A DNA stretch of 64,000 nucleotides from Roseiarcus sp963770275 (GTDB taxonomy: Bacteria; Pseudomonadota; Alphaproteobacteria; Rhizobiales; Beijerinckiaceae): contig CAVYPD010000032.1 in assembly GCA_963770275.1 (NCBI GenBank), positions 118,651 to 182,650 of the forward strand, written 5' to 3'. Shown one piece after another: positions 9,514 to 20,238 of the stretch (positions within the stretch are counted from its first letter, which is position 1; every line of letters starts with the position of its first letter). The notes under the pieces were generated by a model, which was not told the DNA's origin, made no database searches, and saw nothing but the letters and a program-made list of their open reading frames with translations. A program made the position numbers and the translations under genes.

Positions 9514-10698
9514 ATGGTTCACGCGACCGCCGTCGACGGGCTCAAGGGCGGACGGTTGCGCGTCGGCATGGTCGGCGGCGGCCGCAACGCCTTCATCGGC
9601 GCGGTGCATCGCATGGCCATGCGGCTCGACGATCTGATCGAGCTGAAAGCCGGCGCCCTGTCTTCGGATGCCGAAAACGCGCGCGCGTCGGGAGCCGATC
9701 TCGGTCTGGCGGCAGACCGGAGCTACTCGGACTATCGCGAAATGGCGGCCCGCGAGGCGGCGCGTCCCGACGGCATCGAGGCGGTCGTCATCGTCACTCC
9801 GAACCACCTTCACTTCCCCGTCGCGAAAGCGTTTCTCGAAGCTGGAATCGACGTCATCTGCGACAAGCCTTTGTCGACGACGCTCGCCGAAGCGTCGGAG
9901 TTGGTTGAGCTCACGCGCGCGAAGGGGCTGATCTTTGCGGTGACTCTCAACAACACCGGCTATCCGATGGTTCGGCAGGCGCGCGAAATGATCGAAGCTG
10001 GCGAACTCGGCGACATTCGGGTCGTCCACGCGGCTTATGTCCAGGATTGGCTGACCCTCCCGATCGACGCCGACGGCCACAAGCAAGCGGTATGGCGCAC
10101 CGATCCGACACGCGCGGGCGCTTCCGCGTGCCTCGCCGACATCGGCGTACACGCGCACAGTCTGGCTTTGTTCGTGACCGGACTCGAACTCGACGCGGTT
10201 TCAGCGGAACTCACGACCTTCGTGCCGGGCCGCCGCCTCGACGATAACGCGCACGTGCTGCTGCGGTTTCAAGGCGGGGCGCGCGGCGTGCTGGCGGCGA
10301 GCCAAGTCGCGGTCGGCAATCTCAACAATTTGAGCATCAAGGTCTACGGCTCGCGCGCCGGGCTCGAATGGGCGGGCGAAGAGCCTGAAACGCTCCGCTT
10401 CACGCCTTATGGCGAGCCGTCGCGCATTCTGCGGCGTGGCGGCCCGGGAAACACGTCGCTAGCGATCGAAGGCTCGCGCATGCCGGGCGGACATCCCGAA
10501 GGCTATGTCGAAGGCTTCGCCAACCTCTACCGCGGCGCGGCGGAACTGATCTCGGCCCGGCGCGCTGGACGTACGCCTGAAAAAAGCGCGAACCTAACTC
10601 CGAATGTGGTGGACGGCGCTCGGGGCGTCGCGTTTATCGAAGCAGCGGTCCAGTCCAGCCAAAACGATGGAGCGTGGACGTTCGCCCGCTTCGGTTGA
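9514..10698 (+). CDS. Gfo/Idh/MocA family oxidoreductase (394 aa)
   Basis: An NAD(P)-dependent oxidoreductase with Rossmann loop VGMVGGGRNAFIGAVHR (residues about 17-33), the VVIVTPNHLH segment, DKP at VICDKPLSTTL (the family EKP with Asp), and the C-terminal sheet containing LADIGVHAHSLALFV. The body GGHPEGYVEGFANLYRGAAELI is typical of a subfamily acting on glycosides and sugars. It directly follows the isomerase gene and precedes the transporter, so it probably catalyses an early oxidation or reduction of the imported sugar. Confidence 0.85.
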   Translation: MVHATAVDGLKGGRLRVGMVGGGRNAFIGAVHRMAMRLDDLIELKAGALSSDAENARASGADLGLAADRSYSDYREMAAREAARPDGIEAVVIVTPNHLHFPVAKAFLEAGIDVICDKPLSTTLAEASELVELTRAKGLIFAVTLNNTGYPMVRQAREMIEAGELGDIRVVHAAYVQDWLTLPIDADGHKQAVWRTDPTRAGASACLADIGVHAHSLALFVTGLELDAVSAELTTFVPGRRLDDNAHVLLRFQGGARGVLAASQVAVGNLNNLSIKVYGSRAGLEWAGEEPETLRFTPYGEPSRILRRGGPGNTSLAIEGSRMPGGHPEGYVEGFANLYRGAAELISARRAGRTPEKSANLTPNVVDGARGVAFIEAAVQSSQNDGAWTFARFG

Positions 10699-10753
10699 GC
10701 AAACCACGCAAATGCGTTACACCGCCTTACACATGTTGATTGGGAGGAAGCAA

Positions 10754-11767
10754 ATGAAACTGACTGGGATTCTAGGTAGCGCCTCACTCGCCGTATTGGC
10801 GATGGCAGGTAACGCGCACGCGGCAGACAAGTATGTCGTTGGCGTCTCCAATACGCTGATCGGCAACGGCTGGCGCGAAGAGATGATCTGCTCGATCAAG
10901 GCCGAAGCGGAAGCGTCGGGCAAGGTGTCGAAGGTGATCGTCGCCAACCGAAACGGCGGTCCGTCGGAGCAGATCGCGGACATCCGCAATCTGATTTCTG
11001 CTGGCGCGAACATCATCATCATCAACCCTTCCGATCGTGAAGCGCTGAACCCCGTGATCAAGCAGGCGGCGGACAAGGGCATCGTGGTGGTCGCGGTCGA
11101 CCAGGCCGTTTCCGCACCTGAGGCCTATGTTCTGACCAACGATCAGGTCGCATATGCCAAGCTCGGCTCGAAATGGCTGTTCGACAAGCTGGGCGGCAAA
11201 GGTACAGTGGTTGAGATGCGCGGTATCGACGGGGTTCCCGCTGACGCCGATCGTCATCAGGGTTTCACCGAAACTGCGAAAGCGTATCCAGGCATCAACG
11301 TGACGTCGGTGTTCACGGGCTGGGCGCTCGATAAGACCGCGCAGGCGACGAAGAACCTGCTGGCCTCCGGCAAGCCAATCGACGGCGTCTGGACGTCGGG
11401 CATCGATTCGACCGTGGTGGACGCTTACAAGACCGCGGGCAAGCCCTACGTGCCGGTGGTCGGCGCGGACAACAACGCCTTCATCGGCCAGCTCGTCGAC
11501 CAGAAGGAGAAGGGGTTGTCTGGCGCCGCCGTGAGCAACCCGCCGGCCGTCGGAGCCGCCGGACTGAGCCTCGCGCTCGATGTCCTGGCCAAGAAGGACC
11601 ACCCCCACCTCGTCAAGATCACGCCGACAGTCTGGGACACGGACAAGGGCATGACCGAGCTGAAGGCCGCATACAATCCGAAGCTCGACCCCTATTTCAG
11701 CGTCGCCACTGTGCCTCCCTACACGCACTATACGCCGGAGCAGCTGATCTCTTGCAAAGGGCCGTGA
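10754..11767 (+). CDS. Sugar ABC transporter substrate-binding protein, ribose type (337 aa)
   Basis: A periplasmic binding protein of the type-1 (peripla_BP_4) sugar family. MKLTGILGSASLAVLAMAGNAHAA is a clear Sec signal peptide with an AHA-A cleavage site. The mature protein opens DKYVVGVSNTLIGNGWREEM and has typical hinge segments (IIINPSDREALNPVIKQA, VWTSGIDSTVVDAYKTAG). The start is the ATG at 10754, preceded by GGGAGGA. It delivers ligand to the ATPase and the two permeases encoded just downstream. Confidence 0.9.
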   Translation: MKLTGILGSASLAVLAMAGNAHAADKYVVGVSNTLIGNGWREEMICSIKAEAEASGKVSKVIVANRNGGPSEQIADIRNLISAGANIIIINPSDREALNPVIKQAADKGIVVVAVDQAVSAPEAYVLTNDQVAYAKLGSKWLFDKLGGKGTVVEMRGIDGVPADADRHQGFTETAKAYPGINVTSVFTGWALDKTAQATKNLLASGKPIDGVWTSGIDSTVVDAYKTAGKPYVPVVGADNNAFIGQLVDQKEKGLSGAAVSNPPAVGAAGLSLALDVLAKKDHPHLVKITPTVWDTDKGMTELKAAYNPKLDPYFSVATVPPYTHYTPEQLISCKGP

Positions 11768-11792
11768 TCTCGGCTGAATAGCCGATCGTGAC

Positions 11793-11814
11793 GCCGGCGG
11801 CGGGAGCCGCCGGC
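11793..11814 (+). terminator. Stem-loop between binding-protein and ATPase genes (probable attenuator)
   Basis: GCCGGCGGC at 11793-11801, loop GGGA, and the exact complement at 11806-11814 form a 9-bp all-GC stem, followed by ATTGTTT. Hairpins in this position commonly stabilise the binding-protein mRNA or attenuate the downstream genes, giving binding protein in excess over transporter. Confidence 0.6.
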
Positions 11815-11834
11815 ATTGTTTCGGACGGAGAACC

Positions 11835-13336
<1,502 letters not shown>

Positions 13337-13340
<4 letters not shown>

Positions 13341-14323
13341 CCGATGCGACGGCTCGAAACACCGGCGCCTCCTGGCGCGCTCTAGCCCGGGCTGGCCGCC
13401 TTCTCGGCATGCCGCTTCTGCTCGTAGCATCGCTGGCTGGGACGGTGGCGGTCCACCCCGATTTTGGTTCGTTCGAGATTCAATCCCTGGCGCTGGGCGC
13501 GTTGCCGCTCGCGCTTGCCGCGGCTGCCCAGGCGATCGTCGTCATCAGCGGCGGCATCGACCTCTCGATCGGCTCGATGATCGCGGTGTCGAACGTCCTA
13601 TCCGCGAGCCTCATGCAGCACGCCGATTTTCGCCAGTCCCTGGCCCTCTCGATCGTCGTGCTGATCGCCGGCGCCGTCGCCGGCTTGGTGAACGGCCTCG
13701 TCGTCGCCTTCTCGCGCATCCCCGACGTTGTCGCGACGCTCACCACCGGCTTCATCTGGGGCGGCGTGGCGTTGCTCATCCTCGAACGCCCGGGCGGAGG
13801 CGCGCCGGCGGCCTATCTCAATATTGGCGCCGGCGCTGATTTCTGGCCATGGCTGCCGAACGCCCTCGTGCTGATGGTCGTCGCCATTGCGGCGATCTGG
13901 CTGCCGATCCGGCTGAGCCGCATCGGCCTTCTGATCTATGCCGCGGGCAGCGATCCGGTCGCCGCGTTTCGAAGCGGCGTCGACGTGATGAGAGCGCGCA
14001 CGATCGCCTATGTCTTCAGCGGAATCGCCTGCGCATTCGGCGGCATGGCGCTGACCATGACAACCGGAATCGGCGCGCCTTTGTCCGGCGCCTATTACAC
14101 GCTGAGCAGCGTCGCCGCCATCGTCATCGGCGGCGTCAGCCTCGCGGGCGGCCGCGGCGGAATGGTCGGCCCTGTCATCGCCGCGCTGTTGTTGACGCTC
14201 GCGCCGATGGTTCTGGTGTTCCTTGGCATCGACCCGAATTACGGCCAGGTCATCCAGGGCACGCTGATTGTCCTGGTGGTGATGATCGCGGGCTTCTTCG
14301 CCTTCCTGCAAGAACGCAAATGA
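13337..14323 (+). CDS. Sugar ABC transporter permease 1, ribose type (328 aa)
   Basis: An inner-membrane permease of the branched-chain/ribose type. It has many hydrophobic segments and the family signature ISGGIDLSIGSMIAVSNV, in which GGIDLS is diagnostic, plus the EAA-like loop AFRSGVDVMRARTIAYVFSG and the C-terminal VIGGVSLAGGRGGMVG. The start ATG at 13337 overlaps the ATPase stop (ATGA). With the second permease it should form a heterodimeric channel. Confidence 0.9.
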
Positions 14324-15261
14324 ACGCGGTCCTGACTTTCCTGCGCGCGCGAACGATTTATGCTCTGATCCTGTTGCTGGCGATTTTCGTGGTCGGCGTG
14401 GAGATTGTGCGGCCCGGGACGGTGACGCCGCTGTGGGCTTCCAACACGATCCTGTTCGCCGCGCCGCTCGCGATCATGGCCGGCGGGCAAACATTGGTGA
14501 TGCTGACGGGCGGCATTGACCTGTCGGTGGCGAGCGTTGCAACCGGAGCGGCTTATCTGCTCGCGACCAACGCCTCTGCCGGCTCGGCGACTGCGATTGG
14601 CATAGCGCTTCTGCTCGGCGTCATTGTCGGCATCATCAACGGGATCGGCGTCGCGCTCTTGCGCGTGCAGCCCCTGGTCATGACGCTTGGCACCGGGCTC
14701 ATGACCGGCGGCGTGCTGATCGTCTACAGCCAGCACATGATGGCGAGCCAGCCGCATGTCCCCGATATCATTCAAACGCTCGGCGCAGGGCGTGTGTTCG
14801 GGCTGGTGCCGATCGACTTGTTCCTGTGGCTCGTCATCGCCGCGCTGATCCTGTTCGGCCTGCAACGGACGGGCTTCGGCCGCCTTCTCTACGCAGTCGG
14901 CGACAATCGCGAGGCCTGTCACCTCGCTGGCGTCCGGGTGTGGCGCGTCCTCTTCGCGAACTACTTGCTGTGCGCCATTCTCGCGGCGATCGCCGGACTC
15001 GTCGTGGTCGGCGGGACAAACGCGGCGGATCTCAGTCTTGCCGACAGCTACCTCTTGCCCTCGGTCGCCTGCGTGGTCATCGGCGGCACGTCCATTTTCG
15101 GCGGGCGCGGCGGCTATGCGGGGACCATCACCGGCGCGCTGATCCTAACCGTTCTCACCGGTCTCCTTACGCTGCTTGATGTCTCCGAACCGATCAAACA
15201 GATCCTGTACGGAGCGATCATCCTTTCGCTCGCCGCGGCTTACGCGCGCTTGACGGAATGA
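14320..15261 (+). CDS. Sugar ABC transporter permease 2, ribose type (313 aa)
   Basis: Homologous to the preceding permease. It contains LTGGIDLSVASVATGA and VIGGTSIFGGRGGYAGT and about eight to ten hydrophobic helices. The start ATG at 14320 overlaps the upstream stop as ATGA. It is the last gene of the plus operon; a 140-bp gap then separates it from the convergent esterase gene, with no clear T-tailed terminator. Confidence 0.9.
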   Translation: MNAVLTFLRARTIYALILLLAIFVVGVEIVRPGTVTPLWASNTILFAAPLAIMAGGQTLVMLTGGIDLSVASVATGAAYLLATNASAGSATAIGIALLLGVIVGIINGIGVALLRVQPLVMTLGTGLMTGGVLIVYSQHMMASQPHVPDIIQTLGAGRVFGLVPIDLFLWLVIAALILFGLQRTGFGRLLYAVGDNREACHLAGVRVWRVLFANYLLCAILAAIAGLVVVGGTNAADLSLADSYLLPSVACVVIGGTSIFGGRGGYAGTITGALILTVLTGLLTLLDVSEPIKQILYGAIILSLAAAYARLTE

Positions 15262-15403
15262 TGGGAGGGTCGGACTTTCGCTCGCGAGCGGGGCGCCATT
15301 TCCGGTCGCGTTACTCACGATTCCAAGAGGTTGCGACGCCATTTCCTTCCGCGCCCTGACACCAGCGAAAAGGCGAGAATATAATCACTAATACTAATTG
15401 TTA

Positions 15404-16922
15404 TTATGGTTTCGGACTGACGTTATTTTTGTCCGTCGCCGCCTTCAGGAACATGTGCCGCTCCCGCCATTCCTCCGGCCCCGCCTTGTGGGGCGAGTCG
15501 AGCGCCATCACCGGATTGCCCTCGCTGCGATGGGACGGCCAATGCGGCACGTCCGGCCCGTTGGGATCTCCGTTCGCTGACGAAATTGACCCAGTAGCTC
15601 GACGCGAGTTTCGCCAGCTCGCGGTCGGCGTCTTCGTGCAGCCACGGGAATGCGTGGAGATTGTCGAACACGTAAAGGAGCTCGCCCGCATGGAAGGCGC
15701 CGGCGTCGCGACTGTCGCGTTCGCCAAACCAGCCCTGCGGCGTTAAGGGCGCGCGGTCGAAGCGGAAGCGGAAAATGTCGGCGCGGCCGCTTTGCTTCTG
15801 CGCCTCGATCCAGGCCCAGGTCGGATGGATGATGACGAGGTCGCCGCCAAGCGCGCGCGCCGAAGCGGCGGCAGCTTCCGGCGATCCGCTCGGATAGTGC
15901 TGCAGAAGCTCTTCCGTCCGCTCGCCAAAGATCGCGCGCGCCAGATCGACGTATGGGCGCTTCGCGTCGTCGCCTTGAAGCAAAGTGAAATTGAAGCCTT
16001 CGTCCTTGTTCCAGCCGGCCATCAGGGGCACGTCGCTGTGCTCGCGCGCGGCGAAGATCTCGGTCGGCGCGCGCGGCAGAAACCATCCGTCGATGATCGG
16101 GCGAAAGCCGAGCCCCGGGCTCGCGGCGAGAATGGCGTCAGCAGGGAGGGCGCGCATTTCGGCGAGCGAACGCGCGCCGAGCTTACGCATGAAGTCGACG
16201 CCGGCGGCTTCGGCTTCCTCGAGCGTCGCCAGCGCGCGGCTCGGCGCGGCGAACATCGCTCCGCTCTCGCCAATGACGCGCGCGAACAGCCCCTTCGCGA
16301 GTGGCGACGCCATGAGCGCGCTGGTCGCGTGCGAACCAGCGGATTCGCCCGCGATCGTGACCTTGCCGGGATCGCCGCCGAAAGCGCCGATGTTGTTCTT
16401 GACCCATTGCAGCGCGGCGACGAGGTCGAGAAAGCCGTAGGCTCCGGACGAATGATGCTCGGATTCGGCGGTGAGCTCGGGATGAGCGAGGAACCCCAGC
16501 GCATTGAGTCGATGGTTGACGGTGACGACGACGATGCCGCGCGCGGCAAGACGCGCGCCGTCGTAGCGCGCTTCAGCGCCCGATCCGACGACAAAGCCGC
16601 CGCCGTGAATCCAGACCATCACCGGCAGGCGCGCTTTTGTCCCCGGCGCGGCCGGCGTCCAGACGTTGAGATGGAGGCAATCCTCGGAGGTCGCGGCTCC
16701 GCTGAGGTCGATGTCGTCCCACACGACGCCCTGCACGGAATGCGCGCCGAACGCATGCGTCGGCCGCACGCCTGTCCACGGCGCGACCGGCTCAGGCGGG
16801 CGCCAACGCAACGGCCCGATCGGCGGCGCCGCATAGGGAATGCCCTTGTAGACGCGGACGCCGCTCGCATCCGGCGCTGGAATAGCGAGCGCGCCGCTCT
16901 CGATGGACAGATTGTTCGTCAT
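15404..16922 (-). CDS. Type-B carboxylesterase/lipase family protein, interrupted by one frameshift near its C-terminus
   Basis: An alpha/beta hydrolase of the carboxylesterase B family. It has the oxyanion-hole motif WIHGGGFVVGSG, nucleophile motif AGESAGSH, and SEDCLHLNVWTP, a family signature. No signal peptide is evident with the start at MTNNLSIES, so it is probably cytoplasmic. Near 15577 the frame breaks after YWVNFVS; removing one base continues it as NGDPNGPDVPHWPSH to a stop at 15404, giving about 505 aa, the normal length. The start codon overlaps the enolase-like stop (TGATG). As the last gene of the long sugar operon, it could open a lactone or remove an acyl group from the substrate. 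Confidence 0.85.
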
Positions 16923-18252
16923 CACACTCGCCATCCAGCGCTCGTTTCGACCGGCTTCGCCGCCTGGCGTCGCATCGGCATTTCATCGAGGCCAGCGAAG
17001 CGCGCCTTCGAACCGAGCGCTTCCTCGATGCGCAGAGCCTCGTTCCATTTCGCCATCCGTTCGGAGCGCGCGAACGAACCGACCTTTAGCTGTCCGGCGC
17101 CCCAGCCAATCGCCAGATGAACGATCGACGTATCCTCGGTCTCACCCGAGCGCGCCGAGACGATCGTGCCAAAGCCCGCGCGGCGTCCTTCGTCTAAAGC
17201 CGCTTTGGCTTCGCTGACCGTTCCCGCCTGGTTGACCTTGACCAGCACCGCATTGACGCTTCGCGTTCGCGCCGCCTCGCCGTACGCGGTTTGCGCTGGT
17301 GACAAGATAATCGTCGCCGATCACCTGGATGCGGTCGCCGACCGCGGCGGTGAATTGCTCGAACCCTTTGTCGTCGTCTTCGGCGAACGGGTCTTCGATA
17401 GACAGGATCGGATAGCGGTCGCACCAGCCGAGCAGCATCTCGGCCAGCGCTTCACGGTCGAGCTCACGCTTCTCAAGGCCCAGACGATAGCGGCCGCCTT
17501 TGCCGAATTCCGATGCGGCGATGTCGAGCGAGATGCTCACGTCTTCGCCGGGAACGAAGCCGGCGCGCTCGATCGCCCGCATCAATGTTTCGAGCGCTTC
17601 CTCATTACTCGAAAACGCGGGCCACCAGCCGCCTTCATCGGCCAGGCCCTGCAGGAGGCCACGCTCAGCCATGATCTTGCCTGCGGAATGGTAGACTTCG
17701 GCCGTGACCTCGAGCGCCTCGGCGAAGGTTTTTGCGCGCGGCGCCATGACCATGAAGTCCTGCACGTCGGTTCGCCGTCCAGCATGAGCGCCGCCGCCAA
17801 AGATCTGGATTTCGGGCAGCGGAATGATCGCCGGCTTGTCGCCTAGACAATAACGCCAGAGCGGAAGGCCGCGGCTCGCCGCCGCCGCATGAAGAACGCC
17901 AAGCGAAACCGCGGTCAGCGCGTTTCCCCCGAGCCTCGCCTTGTTCGGCGTGCCGTCGAGGGCGACGAGTTTCGCGTCAATCGCCGTCTGATCAAATGGA
18001 TCGAGGCCAACGAGGGCAGGCGCGATTTCCTTGGCAATCCCTAGCAGTGCGTCCTGCACATCAAAACCGCCGAACCGCGTTGCCCCCATCGCGCTTGTCG
18101 ATCGCCTCACGGGAGCCACGCGATGCGCCAGCCGGCGCAATGCCCCGCCCGACCGCGCCGTCGCTGAGCGTGATTTCCGCTTCGACGGTCGGGCGTCCCC
18201 GCGAGTCCCAGATGCGCCGCGCGACAAGCGATTGGATGACGGGCTCACTCAT
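16922..18252 (-). CDS. Enolase-superfamily protein with substituted catalytic residues, interrupted by two frameshifts
   Basis: The protein aligns along its whole length with phosphopyruvate hydratase. It has an IWDSRGRPTVEAEI N-terminus, ligands for Mg in LDIAASEF, SIEDPF and VIGDDY, the catalytic Lys of LVKVNQAGT, SGETED and GQLKVGS. Frame breaks near 18070 and 17265-17300 are each repaired by deleting one base, giving 442 aa. Several active-site positions differ from true enolases: PSGAS of the mobile loop is PAGAS, the Glu of IQEF is Asp (VQDF), GEHA is GAHA, and the catalytic His of SHRSGETED is Ala (SARSGETED). I infer a paralogue acting on another substrate, perhaps elimination of water or phosphate from a sugar-acid derivative. 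It lies in the operon between an APH-like kinase and an esterase. Automatic pipelines may label it eno. Confidence 0.82.
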
Positions 18253-18270
18253 CGCGATGTCTCCCAGTTC

Positions 18271-18392
18271 CCCTCGCCCTGAGGCGCCCCGGAGGGGCCT
18301 CGAAGGGCGCTCCACCGTGCGCCAATCGGGTGAAGCTCTCTGGACCCTCCTTCGAGACGCGATGCTGCGCATCGCTCCTCAGGATGAGGTGG
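18271..18392. repeat. Two rhizobial-type extragenic palindromes
   Basis: Two imperfect palindromes lie between the kinase-like gene and the enolase-like gene. The first, about 18271-18312, has CCCTGAGGCGCC and a complementary GGGGCCTCGAAGGGCG. The second, about 18343-18392, reads on the minus strand CCTCATCCTGAGGAGC, a GATGCGCAGCATC hairpin, then GTCTCGAAGGAGGG. This CCTGAGGAGC ... GTCTCGAAGG pattern is the familiar intergenic repeat of Bradyrhizobium-like and methylotrophic Hyphomicrobiales. The stems could also act on the operon mRNA. Confidence 0.6.
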
Positions 18393-18414
18393 ACGCTAAG
18401 CTTCAGAGACACGC

Positions 18415-19446
18415 TCATCGCGTCCGCTCCCAAGCGTCGGCGACGTACCTCAGGCGAGGCGGCGGATCAGCGATCAGCGGTTCGGCGCAGCGGCGCACGG
18501 CGGCGCGCTCGCTCTCGCGGGTGAGGTACTCGACCGGCGACTTGCCGTCGACACGGGCGAGGAACAAAGCCGGCAGCAAAGCGGCCGCGCGCGCTTCGAT
18601 TTCCGTTGCGCCCTCCCAGTCGACGCCAGCGAGATAGGCGCGCGCCAGCGCCGAAAAAGCAGCGATGTAGCGCGTCTTGTCGGCGCCTTCGCGCGCGCCC
18701 TTAAGCAGGAGATGATTGAGGCAGAAGGCGAGATCGAAAGCGGGATCGCCGAACCAGGCGCATTCGGCATCGAGGAAAACCGGCCCATGCGGGCCTTGAA
18801 GAATGTTCTTCGGACTGATGTCGCCGTGAACCAAAGCGCGCTTCGTCGTCAGCGTCGTCTGCGCGAGCGCATCGAAGCGCGTCGCAAGCTCAGGGTGCGC
18901 GCGGCCGGTCGATCGCAAATAGGGCTCGATGCGGATCGCCTCGAATGTCTGGTCGTTTGCAAACGCGGCCGGAATGTTCGGGTCGGCCGCGCTCCGCGCA
19001 TGGATGATGGCGAGATCGCGCCCGACCGCCGCGGCGAAATCCACGTCCACAATCCCCGCCAGAAGTCGGGCCTTCCACAGCGGATGGTCCTCGGGCGCGA
19101 GATAGTCCATCGCGAACCACCCTGCTTCTGCATCCTCGCCGAGGACGCTCGGAACAGCGTGCGGCAGCCAGCGTGCGACAGCGCGCATGTAGGCCGCCTC
19201 AGCCGCATTGCGTCCGACCGGCGCCTCCCAGACCGCAGCGACCTTGAGCCTCGGCAGCGCGCGCTTGACGCAGAAGCGTCGCCCACCCGCTTCCACGAGC
19301 GAGATGTCCGAAGACACCCCGCCGGTCAGAGGCGTGAGGCGGGCAGATTCTCCAGCTTTCAGGAGGCCCATGCGGCGCAGGGGCTCAGTCAGGTCGCCGG
19401 TCTCGGTGGACGCAGAATTGTGCACGCGCGCCCACTCCGCTCGCAT
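18415..19446 (-). CDS. APH-family phosphotransferase (343 aa), possible sugar or sugar-acid kinase
   Basis: A protein-kinase-like fold small-molecule kinase. It has the Brenner motif LVHGDISPKNIL and the metal-binding Asp region FLDAECAWFGDPAFDLAFC, both expected for the aminoglycoside/choline/methylthioribose kinase superfamily. The N-terminal lobe has LTGGVSSDISLVEAGG and CVKRALPRL with the ATP-binding Lys. The start is MRAEWARVHNS at 19446, 5 bp after the upstream SDR stop. Position between SDRs and an enolase-like gene argues for a role in phosphorylating a catabolic intermediate rather than antibiotic resistance; this is inference. Confidence 0.8.
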   Translation of the reverse strand: MRAEWARVHNSASTETGDLTEPLRRMGLLKAGESARLTPLTGGVSSDISLVEAGGRRFCVKRALPRLKVAAVWEAPVGRNAAEAAYMRAVARWLPHAVPSVLGEDAEAGWFAMDYLAPEDHPLWKARLLAGIVDVDFAAAVGRDLAIIHARSAADPNIPAAFANDQTFEAIRIEPYLRSTGRAHPELATRFDALAQTTLTTKRALVHGDISPKNILQGPHGPVFLDAECAWFGDPAFDLAFCLNHLLLKGAREGADKTRYIAAFSALARAYLAGVDWEGATEIEARAAALLPALFLARVDGKSPVEYLTRESERAAVRRCAEPLIADPPPRLRYVADAWERTR

Positions 19447-19451
19447 AGGCC

Positions 19452-20204
19452 TTAGTAAGTGGCGCGGCCGCCCGAGAGATCGAACACGGCGCCGGTTGTG
19501 AACGAGCACTCGCGGCTCGCCAACCAACAGACGATCGCGGTCGCCTCTTCAACCGTGCCAAAACGCTCCATCGGAATTTTCGAGCGCATATAGTTGATAT
19601 GCGCCTCCGACACTTGCGAGAGAATTGGCGTGTCGATCGTCGCCGGCGTGATCGTATTCACGCAAACGCCGTCCTTCGCGAGTTCCTTGCCGAGCGACTT
19701 GGTGAGACCAATGACCGCCGCCTTTGACGCGCTGTACGCCGAGGCCGTCGGATTGCCCTCCTTGCCGGCGATCGAGGCAATGTTGACGATGCGGCCGTAG
19801 CCTCGGTGTTTCATGAGCTTCGCGACAAAACGATTGCAGTAGAAGAGGCCGTGCACGTTGATGTCGAACACGCGCTTCCATTCGTCGATCGGGTATTCGA
19901 TGACGAGCGCGTTCTTGCCCGCCACGCCCGCCGAGCAGACGAGAATGTCGATATGGCCCATCTCGCCTGCGGCGGCGAGAGTCGCACGCTCGACTGAGCT
20001 TGGATCTGCAACATTGACCTCATCGGCTCGGGCGTGGGTGGCGCCGACCTCTGCAACGGCGGCTTTTAAACGCGCGGGATCCTGGTCCCAGATCGTGACC
20101 CGCCCACCCTCGGCGGCGATCCGCTTCGCGACGCCGAGCCCGATGCCGGACGCCCCGCCCGTCACCACCGCCGTCATCCCCTCAAACCGTTTGGCGTCCG
20201 ACAC
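19452..20204 (-). CDS. Short-chain dehydrogenase/reductase (250 aa), GTG start
   Basis: A classical SDR with cofactor loop TGGASGIG, CSAG, and catalytic Ser-Tyr-Lys in NIASIAGKEGNPTASAYSASK. The C-terminus GAVFDLSGGRATY is typical. The start is GTG at 20204, preceded by AGGAGG with a 7-nt spacing, giving a VSDAKRFEG N-terminus. It resembles 3-oxoacyl-ACP-reductase-like sugar dehydrogenases. It is one of three SDRs in the long minus operon and presumably oxidises a sugar hydroxyl or lactol. Confidence 0.85.
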   Translation of the reverse strand: MSDAKRFEGMTAVVTGGASGIGLGVAKRIAAEGGRVTIWDQDPARLKAAVAEVGATHARADEVNVADPSSVERATLAAAGEMGHIDILVCSAGVAGKNALVIEYPIDEWKRVFDINVHGLFYCNRFVAKLMKHRGYGRIVNIASIAGKEGNPTASAYSASKAAVIGLTKSLGKELAKDGVCVNTITPATIDTPILSQVSEAHINYMRSKIPMERFGTVEEATAIVCWLASRECSFTTGAVFDLSGGRATY

Positions 20205-20238
20205 TTTCAAACCTCCTGTTATTGCTCTTAGCCGTTCG

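Noticed and set aside
18415..19446. Aminoglycoside resistance gene
   Set aside because: The APH fold is present, but it lies in a sugar operon, lacks close resemblance to resistance enzymes and is more likely a metabolic kinase.
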